This document shows, one piece after another, positions 49,705 to 59,136 of a DNA stretch of 64,000 nucleotides. The notes beneath the pieces were generated by a model, which saw only the letters and a program-made list of their open reading frames with translations, was not told the DNA's origin and made no database searches. The stretch spans positions 1 through 64,000 of the forward strand of contig JAFGLZ010000260.1 of the NCBI GenBank assembly GCA_016927755.1, written 5' to 3'. This DNA comes from Phycisphaerae bacterium. Its GTDB lineage: Bacteria; Planctomycetota; Phycisphaerae; UBA1845; JAFGLZ01. Each line of letters opens with the position of its first letter. The first letter of the stretch is position 1. The translations under genes and the position numbers were made by a program.

Positions 49705-50642
49705 CGGAATCACGCGGAGCGCAGGCTTCGAGCGATGGCAGTTCGCGCGTGGGGCTGGCACTTGGCGTTGGGGCGATTCTGTTGTGGTCGTTTACGGCGT
49801 CGCTGGTTTGTCTGGGCGCGGACGAGATGGGGCCTTGGCATTTCGTCGCGGTGACGATGCTGATCGGGGGCGTGGTTCAGTTGGCGTTCTGCCGGGGGTA
49901 TCGGGGGGAGCTGCGGAGCTGCCTCGCGTTGCCGGGGCGGCTTTGGCTGGTCACGCTATTCGGCTTCGTGTTCTACATGATCGCGTATCCGCTGGCGCTG
50001 GCGGTGGCTCGGGGCGAGCCGGCGCGGTGCGGGGTGAACCTGATCAACTACCTGTGGCCGCCGCTGACGGTGGTGTTCGCGCTGCTGTGGGTTCCTTCGA
50101 CGCGTCCTCGGCCGGGGCTGGTGGTGGCGCTCGTGCTTGCGGTGGCGGGGACGGGGCTGGCCAATCTAGGGTCGCTGGGAGAGCTGTGGCGGGGCGTCGG
50201 GTCGGGGTCGGCGGCAGACAGATCGTCGGTGCCGTATCTGCTTGCGCTGGCGGCGGCGGTGGCTTGGGCGGTGTACTCGTCGCTGCTGTCGAGGTGGAAG
50301 GCTTGGGCGCGGAACTACACGACGAGCGCGATCGGGCTGATCATTACGGGGCTGATCGCGGGCATCATCGCGGCGACGTGCGAAGGCGCTTCGCCTGGGA
50401 TAACGCTCAAGGGCGCGGTGGTGGCCGTGCTGTGCGGGATCGGTCCGCAGGGCGGCGGGTATCTGTTGTGGGAGCTGGCGCTGGCCCGCGCGGAGGTCAA
50501 GACATTGGGGCTGCTGGGGGCGATGACGCCGATCCTGTCGACGGTGTGGCTGTGTCTGGCGCTGCGGTTCGTGCCGGGGGTCGAGTTGATCGCGGCGGCG
50601 GTGCTGGTGAGCGGGGGGATTGTGTTGAGTCGGCGGGGGTAG
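49671..50642 (+). CDS. DMT-family exporter, YddG-like
   Basis: The protein of up to 323 residues has ten hydrophobic segments in the EamA/DMT pattern, starting at GLALGVGAILLWSFTASLV. The segment CGVNLINYLWPPLTVVFALLW is characteristic of the YddG branch, which exports aromatic amino acids. A loop of about 20 residues (SGSAADRS) separates the two five-helix halves. The coding region overlaps the end of the TOPRIM gene in another frame; the exact start is unclear (GTG 49671 by frame, or GTG 49749 just before the first helix), and no strong ribosome binding site is seen. It is probably not functionally linked to the ATPase pair. Confidence 0.75.
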   Translation: MVQEPIPVERIAESRGAQASSDGSSRVGLALGVGAILLWSFTASLVCLGADEMGPWHFVAVTMLIGGVVQLAFCRGYRGELRSCLALPGRLWLVTLFGFVFYMIAYPLALAVARGEPARCGVNLINYLWPPLTVVFALLWVPSTRPRPGLVVALVLAVAGTGLANLGSLGELWRGVGSGSAADRSSVPYLLALAAAVAWAVYSSLLSRWKAWARNYTTSAIGLIITGLIAGIIAATCEGASPGITLKGAVVAVLCGIGPQGGGYLLWELALARAEVKTLGLLGAMTPILSTVWLCLALRFVPGVELIAAAVLVSGGIVLSRRG

Positions 50643-50752
50643 TCGTCAGTGTGTTCGACATCACGCGCGTGACCGCGAGCGTGCGCGATGGTGCGTCAGC
50701 GCTCAGCCGTCCCTAACGGGACTGACAGGAGTCTGGGCGCACGGCAATTCCA

Positions 50753-50797
50753 CAGGACTGAAGTCCTGGGCTATTCTCACAGCGTCCCTCCGGGACG
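50753..50797 (+). repeat. Double-hairpin repeat family R3, copy 3
   Basis: caggact-gaa-gtcctg, gctattctcaca, gcgtccc-tcc-gggacgc. The second stem has changed both bases of its two outer pairs relative to the other copies, keeping the pairing. Confidence 0.7.
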
Positions 50798-50883
50798 CGC
50801 CGTGAGGCGGCGTCAGGCTCGCACATCGAGGACGGCGTCGGGTGGGCGGCGGTCTCGGCCGCTAGGAGCGCGACTTCCCGTTC

Positions 50884-50921
50884 GAATTCGTGTCCCCCAC
50901 CTCTGAAGAGGCGGGCCACCC
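50884..50921 (+). repeat. Palindromic repeat family R1, copy 7
   Basis: gaattcg, ccacctct-ga-agaggcgg, gccaccc: the central pairs differ on both arms from the ccgct/agcgg version. Confidence 0.7.
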
Positions 50922-51003
50922 CTATCGCTCAACTCGTTGGCTTGACAGGCAGGCGCTGATGACGTCCACTGCCGTTCTTGTCAGTGGATGAGGAGGACGA
51001 CCG

Positions 51004-53763
51004 ATGTGCAGCGGCAGACTGGTTCTGATCTCTTCTTGTGTCGTGTTGGCGTGGGTTGCGGGTTGCGCGGCGCCGGGGGCCGGGGGACCGGGCGGGGCTC
51101 CGATCTCGGCGGAGATTCCTCAGGCTGACTTCTACGTCGCCACGAACGGCAATGACGCGTGGTCGGGCCGGCTGGCCGTGCCGAAGGCCGATGGGACGGA
51201 CGGGCCGTTTGCCACGATCGCGCGGGCCCGGGATGCGGTGCTCGAGCATCGTCTGCTTCGACGGCAGATGGGGGACGTCGTGGCGCCGAAGCCGTATACG
51301 GTGCTGGTGCGGAGCGGGAGGTATCGCCTGAGCGAGCCGATCGTGTTCCGGCCGGAGGACTCGGGCCTGGCCGATGCGCCGATCACGTACGCCGCTTATC
51401 CCGGCGAGAAGCCGGTCTTCAGCGGGGGCAAGGTCGTGACGGGCTGGAAGCGGAACGCCGGGGCGGTGTGGACGGCGCGCATCCCGGAGGTCGAGGCGGG
51501 TCAGTGGTACCCGAAGCAGCTTTTCGTCAACGGTGAGCGGCGGACGCGGGCGCGGACGCCGAACGAGGGGTACTTGCGGACCGACGGGCCCCTGCCCTGG
51601 ATCAAGGACTACCGGGATCGAAAGAGCAAGGAGGTCCGGACGGGCTTTCGCTACAAGGAGGGCGATCTGAAGCGGTGGGACCGGCTCGAGGACGTGAACC
51701 TGTTCATCTATCACTCATGGACGGCGTCGATGAACTGGATCGCGTCGCTGGACGAGCCGAACCGCGTGGTTCGATTCACGGCCCCGACGGGCTGGCCGAT
51801 CGGGTATTGGGAGCGGAATCAGCGGTACGTGGTCGAGAACGCGCTGGAGCTGCTGGACTCACCGGGCGAGTGGTATCTGCCGCGTGACACCGGCGTGGTG
51901 AACTACTGGCCGATGCCGGGCGAGGACATGACGCAGGCGGAGGTGGTCGTGCCGATGGTCCGCAAGCTGGTTGTGTTCGACGGCGATCCGAAGGCGCGGA
52001 AGATCGTCAAGCACATCCACCTGCACGGGCTGACGTTCGAGCATGCGGACTGGTGGGTCAAGGATCGGGGACCGGCGGACGGTCAGGCGGCGGCGTGGCT
52101 CGAGGCGGCGGTGTTCGCGCGGGGCACGTACGGCTGCGAGATCGAGGATTGCACGGTCCGGCACGTCGGGGAGTACGGGATTTACTTCCAGCAGGGCTGC
52201 CAGGACAACCGGATCGTTCGATGCCACGTGCACGACCTGGGCGCCGGGGGCGTTCGCCTGGGGTACATGAGCGGGGACCAGGATCAGGACCTGGTCTCGC
52301 TTCGGAACACGGTGGACAACTGCTTCATCCACCACGGCGGGTACGTCTTCCCGGCGGGGATCGGGATGTGGGTCGGGCGGAGCAGCTTCAACAAGGTCAC
52401 GCACAACGAGATCAGCAACTTCGACTATACGGGGATCTCGGTCGGCTGGAGCTGGGGCTACGCGCCGACGTCGGCGCATCACAACGCCTTCGAGTACAAC
52501 AACGTCCATCACATCGGACGGGGCGTGCTGAGCGACATGGGGGGGATCTACTCGCTGGGGATCTCGCCGGGGACGGTGGTCCGCAACAACATCTTCCATG
52601 ACATCTATTCGTACGCGTACGGCGGGTGGGGGCTGTACACGGACGAGGGCAGCACCGAGATCGTCATGGAGAACAACCTGGTCTACAACACGAAGACGGG
52701 CGGGTTCCACCAGCACTACGGCAGGGAGAACGTCGTGCGGAACAACATCCTGGCGTTCTCCCGCGAGGGCCAGGTCCAGCGGTCGCGCGAGGAAGAGCAC
52801 CTCTCGTTCACGTTCGAGCGGAACATCGTCTACTTCGACAACGGGTACCTGCTGAGCAGCAACTGGCGGAACAACAAGTTTAAGATGGACTACAACTGCT
52901 ACTGGGACACGTCGGATCCGGAGATCAGCTTCGCGGGCAATACGCTCACCGACTGGCAGGCGAAGGGGTTCGACAAGCACTCGATCATCGCCGACCCGCT
53001 GTTCGTGGACGCCGAGAAGTTCGACTTCCGGCTGAAGCCGGAGTCTCCGGCGATCAAGCTCGGGTTCAAGCCGATCGATGCGAGCCGTGCGGGGCTGTAC
53101 GGCGAGGACGAATGGACGTCGCTGCCGGGCAAGTTCAAAGATAAGCCGAGCGAGGTCCCGCCGCGACCCCAACCGAGGACGATCAGCGACGGGTTCGAGG
53201 AGACGGGCGTGGGCGCGACCGCCGCGGGCGCCGCGACCTCGGGCGAGACGGACAAGGCGAGGATCCGCGTCTGCGAGGACAAGGCCGCGACGGGCAAGCG
53301 GAGCCTCAAGTTCGTCGACACGCCGGGGCTCAAGCAGGGCTTCAATCCGCATCTGCACTACGATCCGCACCTTCGCACGGGGACGATCACGGGGAGCTTC
53401 GATATCTACCTGGAGCCGGGCGCGACGCTCTACCACGAGTGGCGTGACATGCGCGGACAGCCGTATCGCGTGGGGCCGAGCATCACGATCAATGCGGACG
53501 GCACGCTGCTGGCATCCCAGAAGCCTGTCATGAAGCTTCCGACGGGCAAGTGGATACACATCGCGATCACGTGCGGCGCGGGCAAGCAGAGCGCGGGGAC
53601 GTACGACCTGACGGTAACCGTGGCGGGGCAGGCCGCCAAGCGATTCGAGAAGCAGCCGAACGGCAGCAAGGCGTTTCGGCGGCTGGATTGGTACGGATTC
53701 GTGCCACACTTGCAGACGAATTGCGTGTTCTACGTGGACAACGTGAGCGTTCACGCGGAGTAG
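51004..53763 (+). CDS. Right-handed parallel beta-helix lipoprotein
   Basis: The 919-residue protein has a lipoprotein signal (LVLISSCVVLAWVAGC). It then shows the typical opening DFYVATNGNDAWSGRLA and a parallel beta-helix over about 100-680, with repeated turns such as CEIEDCTVRHVGEYGIYFQ, NRIVRCHVHDLGAGGV, NKVTHNEISNFDYTGISVG, RNNIFHDIYSYAYGGWG and NNLVYNTKTGGFHQ. The last 220 residues form a LamG-like beta-sandwich (FDIYLEPGATLYHEWRD, WYGFVPHLQTNCVFYVDNVSV). Beta-helix proteins of this type are polysaccharide lyases or binding proteins; the enzyme type cannot be told. GAGGAGG precedes the ATG. Confidence 0.85.
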   Translation: MCSGRLVLISSCVVLAWVAGCAAPGAGGPGGAPISAEIPQADFYVATNGNDAWSGRLAVPKADGTDGPFATIARARDAVLEHRLLRRQMGDVVAPKPYTVLVRSGRYRLSEPIVFRPEDSGLADAPITYAAYPGEKPVFSGGKVVTGWKRNAGAVWTARIPEVEAGQWYPKQLFVNGERRTRARTPNEGYLRTDGPLPWIKDYRDRKSKEVRTGFRYKEGDLKRWDRLEDVNLFIYHSWTASMNWIASLDEPNRVVRFTAPTGWPIGYWERNQRYVVENALELLDSPGEWYLPRDTGVVNYWPMPGEDMTQAEVVVPMVRKLVVFDGDPKARKIVKHIHLHGLTFEHADWWVKDRGPADGQAAAWLEAAVFARGTYGCEIEDCTVRHVGEYGIYFQQGCQDNRIVRCHVHDLGAGGVRLGYMSGDQDQDLVSLRNTVDNCFIHHGGYVFPAGIGMWVGRSSFNKVTHNEISNFDYTGISVGWSWGYAPTSAHHNAFEYNNVHHIGRGVLSDMGGIYSLGISPGTVVRNNIFHDIYSYAYGGWGLYTDEGSTEIVMENNLVYNTKTGGFHQHYGRENVVRNNILAFSREGQVQRSREEEHLSFTFERNIVYFDNGYLLSSNWRNNKFKMDYNCYWDTSDPEISFAGNTLTDWQAKGFDKHSIIADPLFVDAEKFDFRLKPESPAIKLGFKPIDASRAGLYGEDEWTSLPGKFKDKPSEVPPRPQPRTISDGFEETGVGATAAGAATSGETDKARIRVCEDKAATGKRSLKFVDTPGLKQGFNPHLHYDPHLRTGTITGSFDIYLEPGATLYHEWRDMRGQPYRVGPSITINADGTLLASQKPVMKLPTGKWIHIAITCGAGKQSAGTYDLTVTVAGQAAKRFEKQPNGSKAFRRLDWYGFVPHLQTNCVFYVDNVSVHAE

Positions 53764-53794
53764 CGGGGCCCCCTGGTCACCCGAGTTTCGATCC

Positions 53795-54630
53795 TCAGCG
53801 ATGCGCCAGGTAGGCCAGTAGAACGAAGATGTTCATCTCGATCAAGGCAACGATGACCTGGGTGGACAGGACCGTCGCGATGGGATGATCGAATCGGAGG
53901 TAGCCCGAGACCGCCCGCGCGAGGCGCGCGGCGGCCAGCAACACAGTTAGGAACCACACGAGGAAGACGCCGCCGAGGACGTAGATCGACAGCCACACTC
54001 CTGGAAACTGGTACTGCCCGACCAAACAGGCAACCGCCGCGGCCAGGTATGCAGGCACCATCCAGAGGCAGGTCAGATCGAAGCAGTAGACCACACATCG
54101 GATCATGTGTTCGGATCGGATGCGGCCGCGTCTCATCGACGCTTGAAAGACCAGTAGCGCCGCGACCGTAAGCCAGGGCCAGGTCAGCGGACAGAACACA
54201 CGCAGCCAGAACGTCTCGGTGAGGACTTCGAAGAGCGCATTGGGGTTGCTCCCGAGGAGGGACGAGAACCTGTGCCATCGCACTTCCTCGGCAACCAGGA
54301 ACACCCCCAGTATCGAACGAGGCGTCGCGGACGAAACGACCACGCGGGGTTGAGGGAGGTCCAGAATCGCTTGGGGCGGAGACCGGCCCAGGCGGTCCGC
54401 AGGAAGGGTCCCGGCCCGCCGGTGGGGTGCATGTCGTATATGAAGGGAAGACGCGCGGGTCGCTCGAAGATCTCCGTCCAATCAAACCGGTATGCGCACT
54501 CCGGGCAGCGGGGCTCCGTGAGACCCCGGAGGTTGTACTCGCACAAGGGGCAGACGACGTCTTGATCGAGTTGATCCCAGTCGGGCGGCGAGGCAAGGGC
54601 CGCGCCATCGAGTTTGTCGGTTCGGAGCAT
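53795..54630 (-). pseudogene. Zinc-ribbon membrane protein gene with a single-base frameshift
   Basis: The first half reads MLRTDKLDG..., a zinc ribbon CPLCEYNLRGLTEPRCPECAYRF, a link to HPTGGPG and LRPKRFWTSLNPAWSFRPRRLVRYWG. The second half, in another frame, continues VFLVAEEVRWHRFSSLLG and then four transmembrane helices (PWLTVAALLVFQ, LWMVPAYLAAAVACLVG, LSIYVLGGVFLVWFLTVLL, VIVALIEMNIFVLLAYL). Adding one G to the five-base G run (C run at 54304-54308 on the plus strand) joins both halves into one 277-residue frame. The architecture (CPxC...CPxC ribbon then membrane domain) is common in planctomycetes, function unknown. The frameshift is either a real inactivation or a sequencing error in a homopolymer. 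The start is 5 nt after the nagA stop. Confidence 0.75.
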
Positions 54631-54635
54631 TCGGC

Positions 54636-55880
54636 TCACGCCCTGTAGACAATGCGTCCGGCCTTGATCGTTATTTGTACGTTCAAGTCCTTGTCGAGGA
54701 TCGCCAGATCGGCGTCTTTTCCGACGGCGAGGATGCCGCGGCGGTACTTCCACTCGAGGACTCGGGCGGCGTTGAGGCTGGCCATCTGTGCGGCCTGGAC
54801 GAGGCTTGCGCCGGCGTGCCTAATCATCGTGCGGAGGGCCTTGTCCAGCGTCGTCGTGCTTCCGGCCAGGGTGTCGTGAGCGCTAGCGAGGTAGGCCCGC
54901 CCTTTTCGCACGTCGACCTTCTGTCCGCTGAAGACGTACTCGCCGTCGGGCTGGCCGGCGGCGCGGATGGCGTCGCTGACGAGGATGATCTTGTCGTGTC
55001 CCTTGACTTTCATCAGTAGCTGGAGGACGGCGGGGTGGACGTGGATGGCGTCTGCGATGACCTCGACGAAGAGCTCGTCGCGGAGCATCGTTCCGGCCAG
55101 GACGCCGGGGCGGCGGTGGTGCATCGGCGGCATGCCGTTGAAGATGTGGGTGACGCCCTCGAGGCCGTTGTCGATGGCCTCGGCGATCTGCTCGTATACG
55201 GCTTTTGAGTGGCCGATCGACATGTGGAGGGGGTGAGCGGGTCGCGCGCCTCGGGTAGCGCCGGCGGTCTCGGCCATCGACGCGGCTCGGAGGACCTCCA
55301 TGGCGCCGGGCATCTCGGGGGCGATGGTCATGACGCGGACCCAGGGCCCGCCGGCCTCGATGAGCAGGCGGAAGGCCTCGACGCTGGGCGGCCAGATGTA
55401 GTCGGGGCGGATAGCGCCGTGCATTTCGGGGTTGAGGAAGGGCCCCTCGAGGTGAATGCCCTCGAGGATGCGTCCGGGTCCGGCGGATTCGCAGTACCTT
55501 CGGAGCGTCCGCACGCAGGCGAGGAGATGCTCGGTCGGCTGGGGATAGACCGTGGCGATCAGGGAGGTCGTGCCGCAGCCGGCGAAGAATCGGCTGATCT
55601 CGTCGAAGGTCTCGGTCGTGGCGTCGGCGTCGGCGAAATCGAGGCCCCTGCCGCCGTGGACGTGGATGTCGATGAAGCCGGGCAGGACGTAGTGCCCCGT
55701 CACGTCGATTCGCTCGGCGTCGGCGGGTGGGGTGACGTCGTCCTGATGGCCCATGTGGACGATCTTTCCGCCGGCCAGGACCAGCGTGCAGTCGGCCTCG
55801 GTTCTGAAGGGGGTGATGGCCGTGCCACCGACCAACGCCAGTGTCTTGGTTTCATCGTTGAGCGTCATCGGCGGTTTCAT
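54636..55880 (-). CDS. nagA: N-acetylglucosamine-6-phosphate deacetylase
   Basis: The 414-residue protein is an amidohydrolase-fold NagA: GHYVLPGFIDIHVHGGRGLDF (metal-binding HxH), GIHLEGPFLNPEMHGA (Glu ligand), MSIGHSKA and VTHIFNGMPPMHHRRPG (His ligands), ILVSDAIRAAG (catalytic Asp). It removes the acetyl group of GlcNAc-6-phosphate in amino-sugar use and cell-wall recycling. Two starts are possible: ATG 55880 (MKPPMTLND) or ATG 55868 (MTLND). An AGGA lies 11 nt before the second. The frameshifted zinc-ribbon gene is translationally close behind it. No nagB is visible in the window. Confidence 0.9.
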   Translation of the reverse strand: MKPPMTLNDETKTLALVGGTAITPFRTEADCTLVLAGGKIVHMGHQDDVTPPADAERIDVTGHYVLPGFIDIHVHGGRGLDFADADATTETFDEISRFFAGCGTTSLIATVYPQPTEHLLACVRTLRRYCESAGPGRILEGIHLEGPFLNPEMHGAIRPDYIWPPSVEAFRLLIEAGGPWVRVMTIAPEMPGAMEVLRAASMAETAGATRGARPAHPLHMSIGHSKAVYEQIAEAIDNGLEGVTHIFNGMPPMHHRRPGVLAGTMLRDELFVEVIADAIHVHPAVLQLLMKVKGHDKIILVSDAIRAAGQPDGEYVFSGQKVDVRKGRAYLASAHDTLAGSTTTLDKALRTMIRHAGASLVQAAQMASLNAARVLEWKYRRGILAVGKDADLAILDKDLNVQITIKAGRIVYRA

Positions 55881-56176
55881 CCTGGTGCCGTCGGTCGACA
55901 GTGTCACGGAACGTGTGACCCAAGGCTTCGGCCGAGTGGGCCGCAAGGGGCAAGCACGGACCTTGCCCCCATCATCATAGTCAAAGCCGACCGGATTTCG
56001 AGGCATGCGGGGAACATCGGGGGTTCGAGAAGGTCGGCCCGCCCAGGAGGATGCGTGCGTCGCCACGAGTGCCCGCTTTGGGAGCGGCCGTGAAGCGTCG
56101 CGGAGACATTGGCGCGTTGGGGCGGTTGAAGTACACTCCCGGGACGTAACCATCGGCAAAGGACGAGGTGATCACA

Positions 56177-57976
56177 ATGAGAACAACCAAGCGTCGTTAT
56201 TTCGGATTGCTGGCCGCGATCCTCGCATGCACCGTCTTGATGGGCATCCCGGAGTCCGCCTTCGCGGAAAAGGCCGGCGACAAGCCCGAGGCCAAGAAGG
56301 CCAAGAAGGGCAAGCCCAAGGCCAACAAGGCGGGAGGCAAGAAGGCCGGTGGCGAGAAGAAGGCTGCCGCGACGGAGGCCTCCAAACCGGCCGGGGCCGC
56401 TCCAGCGCCCAAGAAGAAGAGCGACGGCATGGCCGACATGCTGAAGTCGGTGGTCAAGCAACTCCGGAAGATGGACAAGGTGGAGGTCACCAAGCCGGTC
56501 TGGAACGAGAAGGCGGGGTTCGGCCTGCCGGTTCCTCCGGAGTGGGAGGCCAAGATCGACGGGGCCAAGGTCGTGCTGACCAGCCCGGAGACGAAGGCGG
56601 GCAGGACGACGATCACGTTGGGCCCCGAGCCGACGGAGCTCGAGGCCAGCGAGTTTCTCGCGCAGCTCTGCAAGGATCTTGCCGAGAAGCAGAAGGTCCT
56701 GCCGATGCAGCAACCGCCGATGGACGTCCTGGATCGGACGATCTACCTGGCGGCATTCCTCGACTCGTCGGGCCCGGCGCCGGGCTTCGGCGCGGTGCTC
56801 GTGATGGACCGCCCCGGCGATCAGGTCTTCGTCATCCGCGTCAACACTCGAGATGAGTCTCTCATCAAGAACCCGCTGGTTCTGGCGTCCATCGCGATGC
56901 TTCGGTTTCGGGGCGAGCCGATTCCGAACTTCGGGGCCCTGATCGGGTTCGGCAAGACGAAACCCAAGCTGGAACTCGGCGAGATCAAGGTCGTGGTTGG
57001 AAAAGGGACGCTGGCCGAGCTGCGGACGCCCCAAGTCGTGCGGGACATGGCCCGGAAGACGGAGTTCAAGGGCACGATGCACCGGTACCGCATGGCGCTG
57101 GCCACACCCAAGGGCTACAACCGCGATCGGGCGTGGCCGGTTCTGATCATGGACGCTCCGGCCGAAGAGGAAGCCATTGCGCGATACCAGAAGCTCGCCG
57201 ATTCTCGGGGCGTGGTGGTTCTGGCGATTGCGCCTCAACACGAAGACACGGTGTGGACGGCCGATCTGCAATCGAGGATCTACTTCGGGACGCTGCAGGC
57301 GCTCGACAATTACATGATCCTGGATCGCAGCCGGGTGTATCTGCTGGCCTCCGGCGACGAAGCGGGCAAGCGGGCGCAGGAAGTGGCGGTCCAGCTCCCC
57401 GTGGCGCGCGGGCTCATCTGCGAGGACACGACGGTGGACGGGCTGACCGCGGCGCTGGCCAAGGCATCCGACGCCAAGAAACGACTGGCGGTCGCGGCGG
57501 TCGTCGCGGAATCCAACAAGGAGGTCCCGGCGGCCAAGGTCGACGCGCTCGTTGCGGCCTGGAAGAAGGCCGGCATCGAGACCGCGAGCGCGATCAAGGC
57601 GGCCTCATCGGACAAGGCCGTGGAGGACGCCGTCGACTGGCTTCTGAAGCGAGACCGTGACGCCGCAAAGGCGAACTTGGCGAAGTTGGCAGGCGAGGCC
57701 AAGCGGTTGGCCCCCAGCAAGCCCGGCGAAGCGCTGATGATCTATCGGCAGGTCGCGGGCTCCGGCCTGGAGGCGCCCGAGGTGGCGCAGGCCCGCAAGG
57801 CCGTTACGGAGCTTGTGAAGACCTGCATGGGCGCCTTGAACGAGGTGACCACGCAGCCGGCGGAGATCCCGGCGGATCAGGTCATCGCGAAGTACGAGAT
57901 CGCGCAGCGATACCAGGGGTCTCCCGAGGGCGCCCTACTGATGTACAAGCTGCGGTCCAAGCTGACGGCTCAATAG
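56177..57976 (+). CDS. Secreted Lys-rich protein of unknown function
   Basis: The 599-residue protein has a signal peptide (RRYFGLLAAILACTVLMGIPESAFA). A Lys/Ala/Gly-rich stretch of about 60 residues follows (EKAGDKPEAKKAKKG...), probably disordered. A folded part (about 95-300: FGLPVPPEWEAKIDGAKVVL, FGAVLVMDRPGDQVFVIRVN) looks like a planctomycete domain of unknown function. A second part (about 300-470) resembles an alpha/beta hydrolase-like fold (HRYRMALATPKGYNRDRAWPVLI, VVVLAIAPQHEDTVW, YLLASGDEAGKRAQEVA) without a clear nucleophile. The C-terminal 130 residues are helical and repetitive. It is the first gene of a four-gene run. Confidence 0.6.
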   Translation: MRTTKRRYFGLLAAILACTVLMGIPESAFAEKAGDKPEAKKAKKGKPKANKAGGKKAGGEKKAAATEASKPAGAAPAPKKKSDGMADMLKSVVKQLRKMDKVEVTKPVWNEKAGFGLPVPPEWEAKIDGAKVVLTSPETKAGRTTITLGPEPTELEASEFLAQLCKDLAEKQKVLPMQQPPMDVLDRTIYLAAFLDSSGPAPGFGAVLVMDRPGDQVFVIRVNTRDESLIKNPLVLASIAMLRFRGEPIPNFGALIGFGKTKPKLELGEIKVVVGKGTLAELRTPQVVRDMARKTEFKGTMHRYRMALATPKGYNRDRAWPVLIMDAPAEEEAIARYQKLADSRGVVVLAIAPQHEDTVWTADLQSRIYFGTLQALDNYMILDRSRVYLLASGDEAGKRAQEVAVQLPVARGLICEDTTVDGLTAALAKASDAKKRLAVAAVVAESNKEVPAAKVDALVAAWKKAGIETASAIKAASSDKAVEDAVDWLLKRDRDAAKANLAKLAGEAKRLAPSKPGEALMIYRQVAGSGLEAPEVAQARKAVTELVKTCMGALNEVTTQPAEIPADQVIAKYEIAQRYQGSPEGALLMYKLRSKLTAQ

Positions 57977-58002
57977 GGCGTCGAGCCCGAACGAAAGAAC
58001 CC

Positions 58003-59124
58003 GTGAACGCGGTCCGGGACTCACGAGGAGAGCAACGCCCGTCGAAGCCCATCGTTTCGGCCCAGAGCGGAGGGCTGCTGATCGGCGTGGCCGCCGGCAC
58101 GGGAGCCTTTCTGATCGGCGCGGCGGTTAGCGTCGAGCACTGCGTGGGCTGGTTGCTCGTGATCCCGACGTTCGCCGGTCTGTCCTGGGTCCATCTTCGG
58201 ATCGCTACTCGACGGGCGCCAACATTCCTTCTCGTCCTGGCGGCGCTGTTTCTCGGGGTCGTCATCGGCGCGGCGGCGGGTCTGGGGCAGGCGCTGCTTT
58301 TCCATCGTGCCACCGGGCTGTGGTGTGCTTACGATCTGGTCAGCGCCGGCATTGGGCCCTTGCCCCTGCTCTGGACGGCAGTCGCCGGGGTGCTGCCTCA
58401 TTGGGCCGCCTGCCTGGTCTTCGCCGGGTTCCTGGTCCATGTCGAGTCTCGCATCGCACAGGCCGTCGGTGGCGTGCTTGCGGGCGGCGTGGCGGGGCTG
58501 GCGTACGTCGCCCTGCTGGATATCCGTCTGTGGAGTGGGGAAGGCGCGGCCTTCCTGGCCGGCTTCGGGGTGGCGTACGGTCTGCTGGCGCCCCTGCTCG
58601 GGTGGGCGGGCGATCAGGTGCGTCCGGACGCGGATAGGACCCCGCGGCGGATCCTGCCGGTGATCGCCGTCGTGTGGGTCGCTCCGCCGCTAGCACTGCT
58701 CATTGGGGCGCTCACGCTGGGGGGGCCCTGGCTCGACGGGCACGTACAGGCGGGGCTGGTGCCCGCGCTGGCCGGGCTGGACCTGCTGCGAGACCTCTAC
58801 TACGGCCTTTCCGATCCGCCGGTCGTCCCTCGCGTGGCGGTATGCGTGATCGCAGCCGCGCTGGCGATCGGTCTGTGCTCGCGACAACGATGGGCCTGGG
58901 TGCCTTGGTCGATCTGGTGGCTTCACGATTTGGCCTTTCTGGCGATTCTGGTTTGGACGCTGAATCGGCAGATCGGCAACCTGTGGACGTTTCCGGGAGA
59001 CGCAGCCGTCGACGTGTCACCGTTGAATTCGATCCGCTTTTACACGATCTTGGTGGGATTGGGGTACGTTTTCGCATTCCGCGCCTGGTGCCTGACTCGT
59101 CGCGGCATTCGCCCCCTATGGTGA
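58003..59124 (+). CDS. Polytopic membrane protein of unknown function
   Basis: The 373-residue protein has about nine hydrophobic segments (GLLIGVAAGTGAFLIGAAV, LVLAALFLGVVIGAAAGLG, CLVFAGFLVHVE, VGGVLAGGVAGLAYVALL, ILPVIAVVWVAPPLALLIGA, VAVCVIAAALAIGLC, WLHDLAFLAILVWTLN and others). No family is recognised. It starts with GTG 26 nt after the previous gene and ends 12 nt before the sulfatase-like gene, so it belongs to the same operon. Few charged residues occur in the membrane segments, so a structural or transport-support role is as likely as catalysis. Confidence 0.6.
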   Translation: MNAVRDSRGEQRPSKPIVSAQSGGLLIGVAAGTGAFLIGAAVSVEHCVGWLLVIPTFAGLSWVHLRIATRRAPTFLLVLAALFLGVVIGAAAGLGQALLFHRATGLWCAYDLVSAGIGPLPLLWTAVAGVLPHWAACLVFAGFLVHVESRIAQAVGGVLAGGVAGLAYVALLDIRLWSGEGAAFLAGFGVAYGLLAPLLGWAGDQVRPDADRTPRRILPVIAVVWVAPPLALLIGALTLGGPWLDGHVQAGLVPALAGLDLLRDLYYGLSDPPVVPRVAVCVIAAALAIGLCSRQRWAWVPWSIWWLHDLAFLAILVWTLNRQIGNLWTFPGDAAVDVSPLNSIRFYTILVGLGYVFAFRAWCLTRRGIRPLW

Positions 59125-59136
59125 CGGTTCGACGGC

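Larger units (their letters stand above)
50643..51003. other. Intergenic region with R3 and R1 repeats
   Basis: No gene is supported in 361 nt. From left to right it holds a hairpin ccgtccctaacgggactg (50707-50724), the R3 double hairpin (50753-50797) and the R1 palindrome (50884-50921). Confidence 0.55.

Noticed and set aside
53751..54608. A separate 285-codon frame overlapping the zinc-ribbon gene
   Set aside because: It is the third minus-strand frame, without conserved motifs; the other two frames together explain the gene.
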